From contig JAHHGZ010000006.1 in assembly GCA_019359595.1 (NCBI GenBank), forward strand, positions 185,887-249,886: a DNA stretch of 64,000 nt. Direction: 5' to 3'. The notes under the pieces are model-generated. The model made no database searches, was not told the origin of the DNA, and saw only the letters and a list, made by a program, of their open reading frames with translations. Numbering within the stretch: the stretch's first letter is position 1; every line of letters starts with the position of its first letter. This DNA comes from Cyanomargarita calcarea GSE-NOS-MK-12-04C (GTDB lineage Bacteria > Cyanobacteriota > Cyanobacteriia > Cyanobacteriales > Nostocaceae). Of the stretch, positions 19,120 through 28,689 are shown one piece after another. The position numbers and the translations under genes were made by a program.

Positions 19120-21638
19120 ATACTAACCTCCGTACAAAATGCCTCAAATTTAAAATATCTGCCTGAAAAAATATTAATTAATAATCGGTCTTCTCTATCT
19201 GGGTCGGGTGTATTTGTAGGAAGTAAAATAACTCGCATTAAGTTTGATGTATTCGATAAATATTTTGGAGGTAAAGATATACCAGGAGGATGAAAAATCA
19301 AAGTGGGAATGTGTGACATTAAAAAAGGTTCGTAGTTATCAAATAGAAAAGTAAATGAATTATTTATTTTATAAATATCTTTTATAAGTTGCCTATAATC
19401 TGGAGAAATTATCATATTTCTCATCCCTTGTTCGATTAACCACTTAAATATTTTTCGTCCTCTTTGAAACTTATTTAATTGTTCAAACGAATCATAAAAA
19501 ATAAGCAGTATTTTTTCACCCGCAATTAGCCTTTGTAATTCTCCACCGATTAAAAAACTAGGCTTTTGCCATACTGCTCTGGAAGTTGGCATTATTCCGG
19601 GAAAAGGTGTAACTCTATTTTTTCGACAAACGGGACAACCTCCGCAAGCTTTAGAAACTATTACCCGACTTCTGTTTTCTAGATTGCGTGCAGGAATACT
19701 ATAAGCTTCGGCAAATATTTCCGAAATACAACGTTTCGGTTTCAATGCTTCTTTCATCAGTTGAAAATTTTTGGAACTCCACTGTTGACGTTGTTGACGA
19801 ACGGGTTCAATTTCTGATTCCCAAGTTTCTTGTTTAAGATGCAAGTCTGTACAAATGCGAATAATTCGACAATTTCGATAGAAATCCCAAGCTGTTTGAT
19901 AAGCTTCTTCTGATTCAGTTTCAAAGTTTCTCTTTTGAGGAGGTTCTTCCGAATCTATCTTAATTAAATTTGCTCGATTCATCAGTGTTAGAGTCCGGAT
20001 ATTCCAAGCTCTATTTTGGTCACTTTGCATATCAATATCTTTTTCAGATAAAGAGGGAGGAGAATTAACAAGTACCCGATATCGTTCATCTTTCAACTTC
20101 TCTTTTTTCGTAAACATACTTTGCCAACGTTGCAATCCTCTCTCGACTGTAATTGCCGCATCTTTTTGTAAACCAAGAGCAATATCAGAGTCTTCAGATG
20201 TATACAATGTCAGCGACATACATGGATAACCATCTCTTCCTCCCCGTCCAACTTCTTGATAGAAACGGTCGATAGTTTCGGGTATACAAACGTGAATCAC
20301 TGCTCTCACGTCTGCTTGGTCTATACCCAATCCAAAAGCAGAAGTCGCAATAACTATATCAATCTTTTTTTCTTGCCATTTCCCAATTAGTTTTTCCCTC
20401 TGCTGAATAGTCGATTTTCCCGTCATAGTGTCATATCTTTTAAAACCAGCCCGGTTTAATTCTTTTTTCCAGTATTCGACATCTTCAACTTTTGTAGTAT
20501 AAATAATTAACGGACGAGGCAGATGATAAACAGCTTCAATTAACCTTTGCTTTCTAATTGCATTGCTTTCACACCATTTAAACCAATAAGCTGGTTCTGG
20601 ACGTAACTGCACGGCAGATATGACTTTTAAATCCTGACCAAATAATGACTCCAAAGTATCTAAACAAGATTCGGTTAAGGTTGCAGTTAATAATAATGTC
20701 GTGAAAGAATTAAGACGTAATAAATCTTTTCGCAAACCTGGAATTTCTTGAAAAGCGGGACGAAAATCATCACCCCATTGCTCAACCATATGAGCCTCGT
20801 CAATGATAAAATATTTCAATATGCCCAATTTTGCCGCTTCATAGAGAGAAGAAGCTAGAGATTGCATTAAACTTTCAGGAGAGGTAAAAACAATTCTTTG
20901 GGTTCCACTACGAATGCGATCGCGTATCCCTTTGCGTTTCTCTTTCCCCTCGACCGAATCATCGCTATAATAAGCTGTGGCATGGTGTATGTAAGCTTTT
21001 AATGCCCGTTCCTGGTCAAGTGCTAATGCTGTAGTCGGGACAACCACCACGCTCACACCATTATTGTTTCTAGAATTCAATAAAGCTGGTAATTGAGCAC
21101 AAAGACTTTTTCCCGCACCTGTAGGTAAATTAATTACTAAAGTCGCATTTTCTGGTGCTGTTAAAACTCCACGAATTGCTTCACGCTGTCCAATGCTGAG
21201 ATAATTTTCACGTCCTACTAATTGTAAAAAAGGGTCACCAGCAACGGGTTCGTAATTTCGGTGCTTTTTATCATCAAGTAGAGGTTTATCGGGGGGATAT
21301 TGTTCAGAATCATCTAGCCATTGGGGTTGCCAAGCAGAAGCACTAATTAGATAATAATCTTCACGCTCGTTAAATACTTCTATACTACCTTGCTCCCAAT
21401 TAGGATTAAGTAAAGGTTCTTTTCGAGGTATTTGTAGATAACTTTTAGAACTTCCATCCTGTTTTTCATCTTCACGTCGTAAAACATGACGCACGAGACT
21501 AACAACATCTCCAGAACCGGGTGAGTTACGTAACGCATCTAACAAGCGTTGGTGACAGGGTTCCGAAATATGGCTAATATCTTCAGGGATGTCACCAGTT
21601 TTAAGAATTTCCCGTAGTTCTGAGAATGAGTCATTCAT
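19116..21638 (-). CDS. dpdF: DpdF-family RecQ-like helicase
   Basis: 840 residues. RecQ-type motifs occur in order: Walker A NLPTGAGKSLCAQLPALL near residue 176, DEAH box IIDEAHMVEQWGDDFRPAF near 279, LLLTATLTES, ATSAFGLGIDQADVRAVIH near 440 and YQEVGRGGRDG near 465. A late cysteine cluster CGGCPVCRKN near 667 recalls the RecQ zinc site. The HRDC domain typical of housekeeping RecQ is not apparent. It starts 3 bp after dpdE and overlaps dpdG by 4 bp. A role in unwinding DNA during recognition or degradation of unmodified DNA follows from the family. Confidence 0.85.
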   Translation of the reverse strand: MNDSFSELREILKTGDIPEDISHISEPCHQRLLDALRNSPGSGDVVSLVRHVLRREDEKQDGSSKSYLQIPRKEPLLNPNWEQGSIEVFNEREDYYLISASAWQPQWLDDSEQYPPDKPLLDDKKHRNYEPVAGDPFLQLVGRENYLSIGQREAIRGVLTAPENATLVINLPTGAGKSLCAQLPALLNSRNNNGVSVVVVPTTALALDQERALKAYIHHATAYYSDDSVEGKEKRKGIRDRIRSGTQRIVFTSPESLMQSLASSLYEAAKLGILKYFIIDEAHMVEQWGDDFRPAFQEIPGLRKDLLRLNSFTTLLLTATLTESCLDTLESLFGQDLKVISAVQLRPEPAYWFKWCESNAIRKQRLIEAVYHLPRPLIIYTTKVEDVEYWKKELNRAGFKRYDTMTGKSTIQQREKLIGKWQEKKIDIVIATSAFGLGIDQADVRAVIHVCIPETIDRFYQEVGRGGRDGYPCMSLTLYTSEDSDIALGLQKDAAITVERGLQRWQSMFTKKEKLKDERYRVLVNSPPSLSEKDIDMQSDQNRAWNIRTLTLMNRANLIKIDSEEPPQKRNFETESEEAYQTAWDFYRNCRIIRICTDLHLKQETWESEIEPVRQQRQQWSSKNFQLMKEALKPKRCISEIFAEAYSIPARNLENRSRVIVSKACGGCPVCRKNRVTPFPGIMPTSRAVWQKPSFLIGGELQRLIAGEKILLIFYDSFEQLNKFQRGRKIFKWLIEQGMRNMIISPDYRQLIKDIYKINNSFTFLFDNYEPFLMSHIPTLIFHPPGISLPPKYLSNTSNLMRVILLPTNTPDPDREDRLLINIFSGRYFKFEAFCTEVSI

Positions 21639-21641
21639 CGA

Positions 21642-24600
21642 TTATTCTCCTTCAACTTTAGCAAGCTTTCGCCCAGAAACAATAATAAAACCAACAGAAT
21701 CAAGACGAATTAAAGGTTGACGAATCCCTTCGATAATAACTTTGCTTAATTCTATTTCATTATTCAGTTCTTGTTCGAGTCCTACATTATAAATTTCTTC
21801 TTGTTCTTGAAATCGATTGAGACGTAAACGTAATTGCTCCAATCTTCTACCTAATTGTTGTTCAGCATAGTTGCTACTTTTCTCGCATAACTCCCTAAAA
21901 TCGGGCTGTTGACTGAGTAATTCTAAAGAAGTTTGACGTGCGCGATCGCAAATTTCCTTCCATCTGCTAGGCTGGATAAAACCATCAATAATATGTAACC
22001 GATTTTTTGCTAAGTTGCAATCCCGTAATTTATTACCTTTTTGATAAGGACATTCCAAAATATTTAAAAGTTTCCTATCTTCCACAACAGGCATTGGTTC
22101 ATATCTAGCATCAATGAATATACTGCTTACAACTGGAGGAAATAAGCCATCTACACGTCTTTGTAAACTTTTCGGATTTGCAATCTTTTTTTGATAATTA
22201 ATTATATTTGTTTCCACAACATAATTAAACCTAAAACCATACCATTCCTCACCCTCTGTAGAATCCCAATTTTCATCACATCTCCACATAGCAAATGCTT
22301 TACCCCTATCATCCCACTTGATATAAGATGATAGTGATTCCATCAGCTTTTCACCAATGCGGTAAAGTTTAAATCCTGCTTGGTGATTTGCAACGCTGCG
22401 ATTGAATGTACCAAAACCTTCTAAGACATTCGCAAAATTGTTTTTTAAATCATCAGCCGGAATTAGTGTATGTTCGGTAGCTTGATAACGCTTTACCCCC
22501 GATATATCTGGGTTATTGATATGTTTAAAATGTAATGCATCGCAAATCCAATCTTCAGTGACTCGCTCCATCTCTTGATGACGAGCATCATAATCGTCTA
22601 ATTTTTGGAAATATTGGGTAGAACTATCATCAAGAGCGTCAATTTCATCCAAAGCATTTTGTTCGCTAATTTCGACCTGCTCTTTAATAATTTCTTGTTT
22701 AACTACTGCGATACTTTCTAATAGTCCTTCTGCACCCGTTCTAAATAAAATTTCTGTCAATGTTGCCAATTTTTTATCAACATAAAACTGAAGACTAGCA
22801 ATTGATTGCTGAAAAATATTAAACCCTTCTTTCAAAAGGCTAAACCATGCATCGTGGAGACTATCCGGTAAATCGACACCAGCAAATACCGTAAATTCAA
22901 CCTGCAATGGACGACCAATCCTGTCTACTCTCCCAATTCTTTGTTCGAGACGATTGGGTGACCAAGGTATATCAAAATGGATTGTATAATCAACAAATTG
23001 TAAATTAAGACCTTCTTCACCAGAAAAATCGCAAACTAAAATAAAGCAATTGGGGTCTTTTTTAAACCGCTTTAAATTCTCTTCGGCTTGAGAGCGAGTT
23101 TGTCCGCATTTATTAGCAGCAACAGCCTCTTTGCCAAAGCAATCTGTCAATAAACGGATAATTTCGGCGGAAGATTGCGTAAAACTGCTAAATACAACAA
23201 TTTTTGGCAAACTGTCTCCCGGTACTGGTCTTTTTAGCCGTCTTTGTACCTCTGTCAATAATTTAGGTATATTTACTTTCAACGATTGTAGCTTCAAAGG
23301 TTCGCAGAGATGATGAAGTATAACTGTCTTGAGTAATTCGAGTCTGTCCCCATCTTCGGAAGGTTGTTGGATGACTCGCAGTAAACTTTGTAAAATCTCT
23401 TCTTCGTTACTAAATTTTGAGGTTTGAGTCAGAATTTTGTCGGATTCTACACCAAAGTCCTGGACTAATGCCGAAGAAGATATACCCGACAAACGTACTT
23501 TAATTACCTGTTCTAAAATACCTAACCAAGTCCCAGCAGCACGAAATAACAATAGAAAAATCTGATGATATTCTTGCTCATCCGGTGCAGCACCACGCCA
23601 TTCCTCAATTATTTCATGAATTTCATAACTACGCTCATCCAAATCATACTCGGCTTTTAGCGTAATTTTGCGCTCAAAAATCACATCTTCGACAGAAGCA
23701 CGACGGTTGCGAAGCATTCGACGATGAAGTCTGTAAGTATCGCTAATGTGGGTACGAATTGCTCTGACAATCGTCACCGGATCACCGACTTTTGCTTGGA
23801 GAATACTTTCTAAACTGTCTGTTAATTCCAATAAATAACTATCTTCCGGAAAAAGGTTACGAAGTTTTTTGAGATTAGTTTTCAGGACAAAGAAACCCGC
23901 ATCTTCCTTAAACGACAGCAGAACCCTACCAATATCCTGTCGTCTGGCCACCTTATCCCGGAAACTCGCTAAATCATTAAGTTGATAGCTACTGGGGTCG
24001 AGAAGATACAGCATTGCCAGAAAATCTTCCTCGTGGTTGAGAACCGGAGTGGCCGAAAGTAGTAGCAAGCGATCGCATTTATGTGCCAGATTTTTATAAG
24101 CCTCAAAAAGCTGGAGCTTTGCTGCATCTTTTGAAGTCCCCATTGCCGCAATATGGTGCGCTTCATCTAAAATAACCAAGCCAATTTTTACTTTCGGGTT
24201 AATTTTTTGAATATCCTCAACCGCAAGCACTCCAACCCTTTTGGGAAAATGAGAAATATAAAACTTACTTTCTAACTCAGCTTTCCATTGTGATAGTAGA
24301 TACTGCGGAACAATTACCACCGCATATCCAGAAGATTCATCCAAAAGATATTGACGCAGAATCGCACCAGCCTCTACAGTTTTTCCTAAGCCAACTTCAT
24401 CTGCTAATAAATAACGTTGAATTGGGTCTTCAAGTACACGCCGGACAACTTCGACTTGATGGGGAAAAAGCTTAATGTTGGCAGAAATTAATCCCGTCAT
24501 CCCCCGACTTACAGCACGTTGCGATATCAAGGATTTAACAAAAGCAAATCGGCGATCGTGAAAATAGGGTGTTTCTTGTCCCTTCATTGCTAAAGTTTCA

Positions 24601-24941
24601 ATCGGGTCTGCTTGCAGTAAATTGCAACGAACGTAAATTTCTCCCTCGCTGACTAGAATAGTTTTCTTACCGGGTAAATCAATCTGATACTTACAAATTT
24701 CCCCATCCCACTCATAAACTCTACCCATAATCCAAGTTTCTGAACTTTCTTGGTAAACATAGCATCGAGTTTGACGCTCTAGTTTAAATTGAGACAGCGA
24801 GTCTAAGGGTAAGCTTCTTTCTATACGTTGACCGACTGAGCAAAAATACTCAACACTTGCTTGCGTATCTGATATATTGACTATCTTTCCTATACCCAAA
24901 CTATTATTTTTAGAACGTACCAATGAACCAGTGATTATCAT
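21642..24941 (-). CDS. dpdE: DpdE-family SNF2/Swi2-like translocase
   Basis: 1099 residues and the first gene of the dpdE-F-G-H-I(-J) operon. Motifs: Walker A ADEVGLGKTVEAGAILRQYL near residue 184, DEAH in LVILDEAHHIAAMG near 259, LLLLSATPVLN near 300, and HFDIPWSPNRLEQRIGRVDR near 655-672. The arrangement matches RapA/SNF2 translocases, which move on double-stranded DNA. An N-terminal SH3-like region of about 110 residues and a C-terminal coiled coil flank the motor. In Dpd systems it is one of the restriction components. It is divergent from cas6, with 444 bp between them. Confidence 0.85.
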   Translation of the reverse strand: MIITGSLVRSKNNSLGIGKIVNISDTQASVEYFCSVGQRIERSLPLDSLSQFKLERQTRCYVYQESSETWIMGRVYEWDGEICKYQIDLPGKKTILVSEGEIYVRCNLLQADPIETLAMKGQETPYFHDRRFAFVKSLISQRAVSRGMTGLISANIKLFPHQVEVVRRVLEDPIQRYLLADEVGLGKTVEAGAILRQYLLDESSGYAVVIVPQYLLSQWKAELESKFYISHFPKRVGVLAVEDIQKINPKVKIGLVILDEAHHIAAMGTSKDAAKLQLFEAYKNLAHKCDRLLLLSATPVLNHEEDFLAMLYLLDPSSYQLNDLASFRDKVARRQDIGRVLLSFKEDAGFFVLKTNLKKLRNLFPEDSYLLELTDSLESILQAKVGDPVTIVRAIRTHISDTYRLHRRMLRNRRASVEDVIFERKITLKAEYDLDERSYEIHEIIEEWRGAAPDEQEYHQIFLLLFRAAGTWLGILEQVIKVRLSGISSSALVQDFGVESDKILTQTSKFSNEEEILQSLLRVIQQPSEDGDRLELLKTVILHHLCEPLKLQSLKVNIPKLLTEVQRRLKRPVPGDSLPKIVVFSSFTQSSAEIIRLLTDCFGKEAVAANKCGQTRSQAEENLKRFKKDPNCFILVCDFSGEEGLNLQFVDYTIHFDIPWSPNRLEQRIGRVDRIGRPLQVEFTVFAGVDLPDSLHDAWFSLLKEGFNIFQQSIASLQFYVDKKLATLTEILFRTGAEGLLESIAVVKQEIIKEQVEISEQNALDEIDALDDSSTQYFQKLDDYDARHQEMERVTEDWICDALHFKHINNPDISGVKRYQATEHTLIPADDLKNNFANVLEGFGTFNRSVANHQAGFKLYRIGEKLMESLSSYIKWDDRGKAFAMWRCDENWDSTEGEEWYGFRFNYVVETNIINYQKKIANPKSLQRRVDGLFPPVVSSIFIDARYEPMPVVEDRKLLNILECPYQKGNKLRDCNLAKNRLHIIDGFIQPSRWKEICDRARQTSLELLSQQPDFRELCEKSSNYAEQQLGRRLEQLRLRLNRFQEQEEIYNVGLEQELNNEIELSKVIIEGIRQPLIRLDSVGFIIVSGRKLAKVEGE

Positions 24942-25385
24942 ACTTTTTACCTACTAAATATGCTGGAGTAAAACTTACCGCAGCAAGCAGACGGCGTATT
25001 CAGATATAGGAGCTTATTTATTAATTTATCTGATTTGATACGTAATAACACTAAATACATAACAATTAATTGGCTAGTATTATACCCTGGGATAAATAAT
25101 CATATTTCTATTATGCTATTTAAATAAAAATAAAACTACACCAATAGATGTATAAAATTACACATATAGCATTCTGAAATTATTTGTGAGAAACAAGATC
25201 CCCGACTTCTCTAAGGATACTGCTGGCGAATGGTAGGTCTGACCCCTCAATGAGGCTCGAAATAGTTCTCTCGCATACCATAAAGTCTTTCTCACGGGCA
25301 TTGTTGTTGCTTTTTAATTTTCTCTCATCCCCACAAGGGGACGCAAACAAGATAAAATAGGCAAAACTATGACTTAATTGCTACC
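24942..25385. other. divergent intergenic region between dpdE and cas6
   Basis: It must hold promoters for both directions. The visible structure is a repeat remnant starting GATCCCCGACTTCTCTAAGG at about 25197 (half of a cyanobacterial palindrome also seen near 33325) and the solo CRISPR-like repeat at 25312-25348. Confidence 0.6.
25312..25348 (+). repeat. degenerate CRISPR-like repeat in the cas6 5' leader
   Basis: The 3' half, ATCCCCACAAGGGGACGCAA followed by AC, matches the CRISPR repeats of this element (ATCCCCGTAAGGGGACTGAA followed by AC) with four mismatches and keeps the TCCCC/GGGGA stem. The 5' half is diverged. It stands alone, 37 bp before the cas6 start, so transcribed cas6 mRNA would carry a Cas6-like recognition hairpin. 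Confidence 0.65.
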
Positions 25386-26501
25386 ATGCCCCGACAACCT
25401 CGCAAAAAGTCAAATACATCAAAATCTCATTTAAAATGGCCACCACAGACTGAGTTAGTCGGTTTGGAATTTGAATTACTCGCCCAAAAAGATTTTTATC
25501 TAGTTCCCCAATATACCATCGGACTCCATGCTTGGTTTCTTAAACAAGTACAGCAAAGTAACCCCGAACTTTCTGCTTATCTCCACGACGGAGAATCAGA
25601 AAAGGCTTTTACCATCTCTGCATTGGATGGAGAAATAACCAGTAGCGGCAGGCAGTTACAATTATGGGCAAATACTACCTATCGTTGGTATGTCACAGCT
25701 TTGTCCCATCGAGTCCAAGAATGGTTGGCAGAGTGGACGAACAATTTACCCGATGTGTTGGATTTGCACAACGCACCTTTACAAATCCAAAGTTGCAATA
25801 TCGCCCATCTTCCCACAACCTATGCACAATTGCTAAATTCCGAACATGATAAAACTATAGCGCTACAGTTTATCACCCCTACCAGCTTCCGACGCAAAAG
25901 CCACCATTTCCCCTTACCAGTACCAACAAACATCTTTCACAGTTACTTGCGACGCTGGAATGATTTTTCGGGGATGAATGTTAATCAGGATGAGTTTCTC
26001 GATTGGGTAGATAATTGCGTGATTATTAATCGCTGTCAAATTACAACAGCCAAAGTCACAGCAGGTAAAAGAGGTTCGGTGACTGGTTTTACTGGTGCGG
26101 TGGAGTTAGGTTTGACAAATGGTGCTGAGAAAAATCCAGAATATTACCAATTATTTTACGCCCTCGCGAAACTGGCACCCTACTGCGGAACCGGTCATAA
26201 AACGACCTTTGGATTAGGACAAACCCGCTTGGGGTGGTCATCGTCAGGGGTGCAAGATATACCCGATGTCCAAACTATGCTAGCAAAACGGATTGAAGAT
26301 TTAACAGAAATTTTTAAAGGACAACGCAAACGTACCGGGGGAACCCGTGCCGATGAAACTGCTTCCAAATGGGCGACAATATTAGCAAGACGAGAAATGG
26401 GTGAATCGTTGCAAGTGGTAGCAGATGATTTGGGGATGCCTTATGAAACGGTGAAAAGTTATGTTAAGTTGGCTCGAAAAGCGTTGAAGCAAGAGGATTA
26501 A
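25386..26501 (+). CDS. cas6: Cas6 CRISPR RNA endoribonuclease with C-terminal HTH
   Basis: 371 residues. Cas6 cuts the CRISPR transcript within each repeat to make guide RNAs. The RAMP signs are visible: the N-terminal ELVGLEFELLAQ ferredoxin strand, ITPTSFRRKSHHFPLPVP in the middle, and the C-terminal glycine-rich loop GYCGTG-like segment APYCGTGHKTTFGLGQTR near residues 255-272. A catalytic His is likely near HHF or in the N-terminal half. After residue 310 a 60-residue extension follows, with a sigma-region-4-like helix-turn-helix (LQVVADDLGMPYETVKSYVK). This tail is outside the RAMP fold and could bind DNA. The gene stands between dpd genes and solo CRISPR repeats. Confidence 0.88.
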   Translation: MPRQPRKKSNTSKSHLKWPPQTELVGLEFELLAQKDFYLVPQYTIGLHAWFLKQVQQSNPELSAYLHDGESEKAFTISALDGEITSSGRQLQLWANTTYRWYVTALSHRVQEWLAEWTNNLPDVLDLHNAPLQIQSCNIAHLPTTYAQLLNSEHDKTIALQFITPTSFRRKSHHFPLPVPTNIFHSYLRRWNDFSGMNVNQDEFLDWVDNCVIINRCQITTAKVTAGKRGSVTGFTGAVELGLTNGAEKNPEYYQLFYALAKLAPYCGTGHKTTFGLGQTRLGWSSSGVQDIPDVQTMLAKRIEDLTEIFKGQRKRTGGTRADETASKWATILARREMGESLQVVADDLGMPYETVKSYVKLARKALKQED

Positions 26502-26600
26502 ATAAGGAAAGTTTCTATCAGAGGGATTTTGGGCAATACACAACAGATTAGCGATCGCTCTTTAAGCTCAGATTACAAACTTGAATATGTCTACAAGACC

Positions 26601-26637
26601 GTTTCTAAGCCTTAAATCCCCGTAAGGGGACTGAAAC
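26601..26637 (+). CRISPR. solo CRISPR repeat, variant A
   Basis: A complete 37-bp repeat beginning GTTTCTAAGCCTTAAATCCC and ending GGGGACTGAAAC, with a TCCCC-GTAA-GGGGA hairpin. No second repeat follows within spacer distance. The closest relative is the solo copy at 28502, which shares the AGCCTTAAATCCCC middle. Confidence 0.85.
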
Positions 26638-26707
26638 CAATTTTGCACCAATTAAATTTGAATGAGACTAATAATCAAAATAAATATTTTATTGAAATGA
26701 TTGACAT

Positions 26708-27247
26708 TTAAGCATTCTCAATCTGAAAATTTCGCGGATTCTTCAAAATAAAAATATTATTTTCTTTAAACAAATCACCTGTACAAACTACTGGTAAACG
26801 TTCTTGATAAGCCTTGATTGCAGCAATATAGTTATGATTTGCAAGTTCGATTTTCACTTCTTGCATTTTATCAAAAACTATACCTAACAAAATAATTTCA
26901 CCACTTAATACATCACTATTCGGAGTTTTAATTTGCATAACAACTCCTTGAATAGTTAAGTTAGAATAATTTGTAACTAATTCACTTAAAATATCGATTT
27001 GAGAGCGATTTTCTGCTCGTTCTAAGATTGACATTACTTCTGACATTCGCAGAGCGTAATCATCGAAATTATTATCAACTGGTAATTGAATTTTTAATTT
27101 ATCCTCTGGGTAAGTGTCTCGTATCCAAATAGAAACTTTTTCTGGGATTCGGCTATGTTCTCGCCAACCTTTAGCTTTTAAATAAGTTTCTAATTGCTGA
27201 GGTTGAAGTTGATTAAGGATGTTAACATCACTGATAATTGCTTTCAT
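26708..27247 (-). CDS. hypothetical protein (179 aa), partner of the DUF4365-like gene
   Basis: Not recognised. The chain mixes helices and strands; the N-terminal part ILNQLQPQQLETYLKAKGWR looks like a DNA- or protein-binding helical start, and NYIAAIKAYQERLPVVCTGD closes the fold. Its ATG overlaps the stop of the upstream gene as ATGA, so both are made together. The pair lies between two solo CRISPR repeats. A defence role is inferred from this position only. Confidence 0.65.
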   Translation of the reverse strand: MKAIISDVNILNQLQPQQLETYLKAKGWREHSRIPEKVSIWIRDTYPEDKLKIQLPVDNNFDDYALRMSEVMSILERAENRSQIDILSELVTNYSNLTIQGVVMQIKTPNSDVLSGEIILLGIVFDKMQEVKIELANHNYIAAIKAYQERLPVVCTGDLFKENNIFILKNPRNFQIENA

Positions 27248-27747
27248 AATGTCCCAACCATTTGTATTTGCTGCATTAGAGTTTTTAAAGCGTTGACTGT
27301 AAATAAGTTTTCACGGGGGATATACACTGTTATACTTTCGGTATTTGTAGTTTGGGGCTGTCCACGTAAGGTTAGCCAGTAAGCGCAACGTCTCATACAA
27401 AGCTCGGTTTCTGATTGATTAATCCATTCTTCTTGATTTTCGGGAATGAGAACAACTACTAAAATACGGGGTGCAACGGTTTTTTCTTTTCTTAACTCAT
27501 TGTAGTTTTTAATTTTGAGAGGGTACCTAATTACTTCCTCACTTTGGATATCAAGGGATGTAGATTTTATCTGCAAGTCTAATTGGGGCTGATAAAGTGT
27601 ATCGTCTGACACTATGCCAGTAATTGTTGCATCTATTCCACCAACATCTAAGATTCTGGATGATTTTTGAAATGAGTAACCTGCTGCTGATGTAACGGTG
27701 TAAATATAAGCATAGCTAAATTCTTCTTTTTGTAGGTTGATGTCCAC
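27244..27747 (-). CDS. DUF4365-like nuclease-fold protein
   Basis: 167 residues. The segment GGIDATITGIV ... PQLDLQIKSTSL fits the D-x(n)-(Q/E)xK core of the DUF4365 group of PD-(D/E)XK-like proteins, followed by APRILVVVLIPENQEEWI, a strand typical of that domain, and CAYWLTLRGQP. Such domains occur in defence and mobile contexts. The Gln in QIK replaces the usual acidic residue, so cleavage activity is uncertain. It is upstream of the 179-residue gene with a 4-bp overlap. Confidence 0.72.
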   Translation of the reverse strand: MDINLQKEEFSYAYIYTVTSAAGYSFQKSSRILDVGGIDATITGIVSDDTLYQPQLDLQIKSTSLDIQSEEVIRYPLKIKNYNELRKEKTVAPRILVVVLIPENQEEWINQSETELCMRRCAYWLTLRGQPQTTNTESITVYIPRENLFTVNALKTLMQQIQMVGTL

Positions 27748-27894
27748 TGGTTACTGTATTTTTTGGGATTATTGATGCAATTTTGAGTGTACATCACCTC
27801 TTTGACTATTTTACTCGCCGTTATAGGTTCTTCAAAACCCAATGAAGGAATCATTGCGGTTATTTTTTTCGTTTTTCTGAGTCTGTCTGCGGCA

Positions 27895-28248
27895 CTATTC
27901 CTTTTCGTCCAGGTATTCTACCACCGCAGCTAAATCATCCATTGCCCGATTAAACCTATTTAGCATCGATAAAGCTACTTCGGGTTCGGCATTGATATTT
28001 GATAATTTTTCTCGCATATAATTATCTAGGGCTTGAACCCACAACGATAAATTTGTATGGCGAATTGCTGACAATAATCCCATATTGGTAAGGACAGCCA
28101 AATGGAACCCAAGCAGGTTTTGTCCACCATCGCTGATGTATCCTTTCCTTAGTTCGAGCTTTTCTAGGGTAAATTCCACATATTGCTCAAAAGTAATACC
28201 AGTAGGTTGTAGCTGGGGTTGGGGTAAGGGAGGTTGAGATTTAGTCAT
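27895..28248 (-). CDS. hypothetical helical protein (117 aa)
   Basis: Not recognised. A Pro/Gln-rich start (TKSQPPLPQPQLQPTG) is followed by a helical domain (TFEQYVEFTLEKLELRKGYI; RFNRAMDDLAAVVEYLDEKE). No motif for catalysis, membrane or secretion. It is 147 bp upstream of the DUF4365-like gene on the same strand and might share its transcript. Confidence 0.55.
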   Translation of the reverse strand: MTKSQPPLPQPQLQPTGITFEQYVEFTLEKLELRKGYISDGGQNLLGFHLAVLTNMGLLSAIRHTNLSLWVQALDNYMREKLSNINAEPEVALSMLNRFNRAMDDLAAVVEYLDEKE

Positions 28249-28501
28249 AGAATTTCGGTGTATCGCATTAAGCTTGCGGGTGCTGTGCGCCTTTACTGGC
28301 GTGCCTAGCCCTACTTAAGATAATATTATAATATGACTAATCGAATAGAATTGGCATTGGTTTATCGAAGTCTTCAGAAATCTAAATTGGCATTACTCGC
28401 AGTGGATAATTACCCTTCGATGATGTTGTCTTGAAAGGAATAATACGAGCGACCGATTTACCATTGGAGGTAATAATAACTTCTTATCGTTATATCTAAG
28501 G

Positions 28502-28538
28502 GTTTCTGAGCCTTAAATCCCCGTAAGGGAAGTGAAAA
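28502..28538 (+). CRISPR. solo CRISPR repeat, variant A, degenerate 3' end
   Basis: GTTTCTGAGCCTTAAATCCC is followed by CGTAAGGGAAGTGAAAA. It differs from the copy at 26601 at about four places, mainly in the last third, which weakens the hairpin. Degenerate last repeats usually mark the trailer end of an array; the other end may be the copy at 26601, with the spacers replaced by genes. Confidence 0.75.
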
Positions 28539-28689
28539 GCAACTTCCCAATACCCGATTGGCGATCGCACACGCATCCATTGCCTCCGAATGAAGTTGAA
28601 GCTTTGGGACGGTTGAGAAGTCTTAACACCAATAACGTTCGAGTTAGTTTAATTTCGTGTAAAAATGTAAAAAGGAAGTACTTTTTTCT

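Noticed and set aside
25215..25260. Possible further CRISPR repeat near GACCCCTCAATGAGG
   Set aside because: The stem and flanks do not match the repeats of this element; only the copy at 25312 does.
27648..27854. 68-residue frame on the - strand
   Set aside because: It overlaps the DUF4365-like gene start in another frame and has no recognisable composition or ribosome site.
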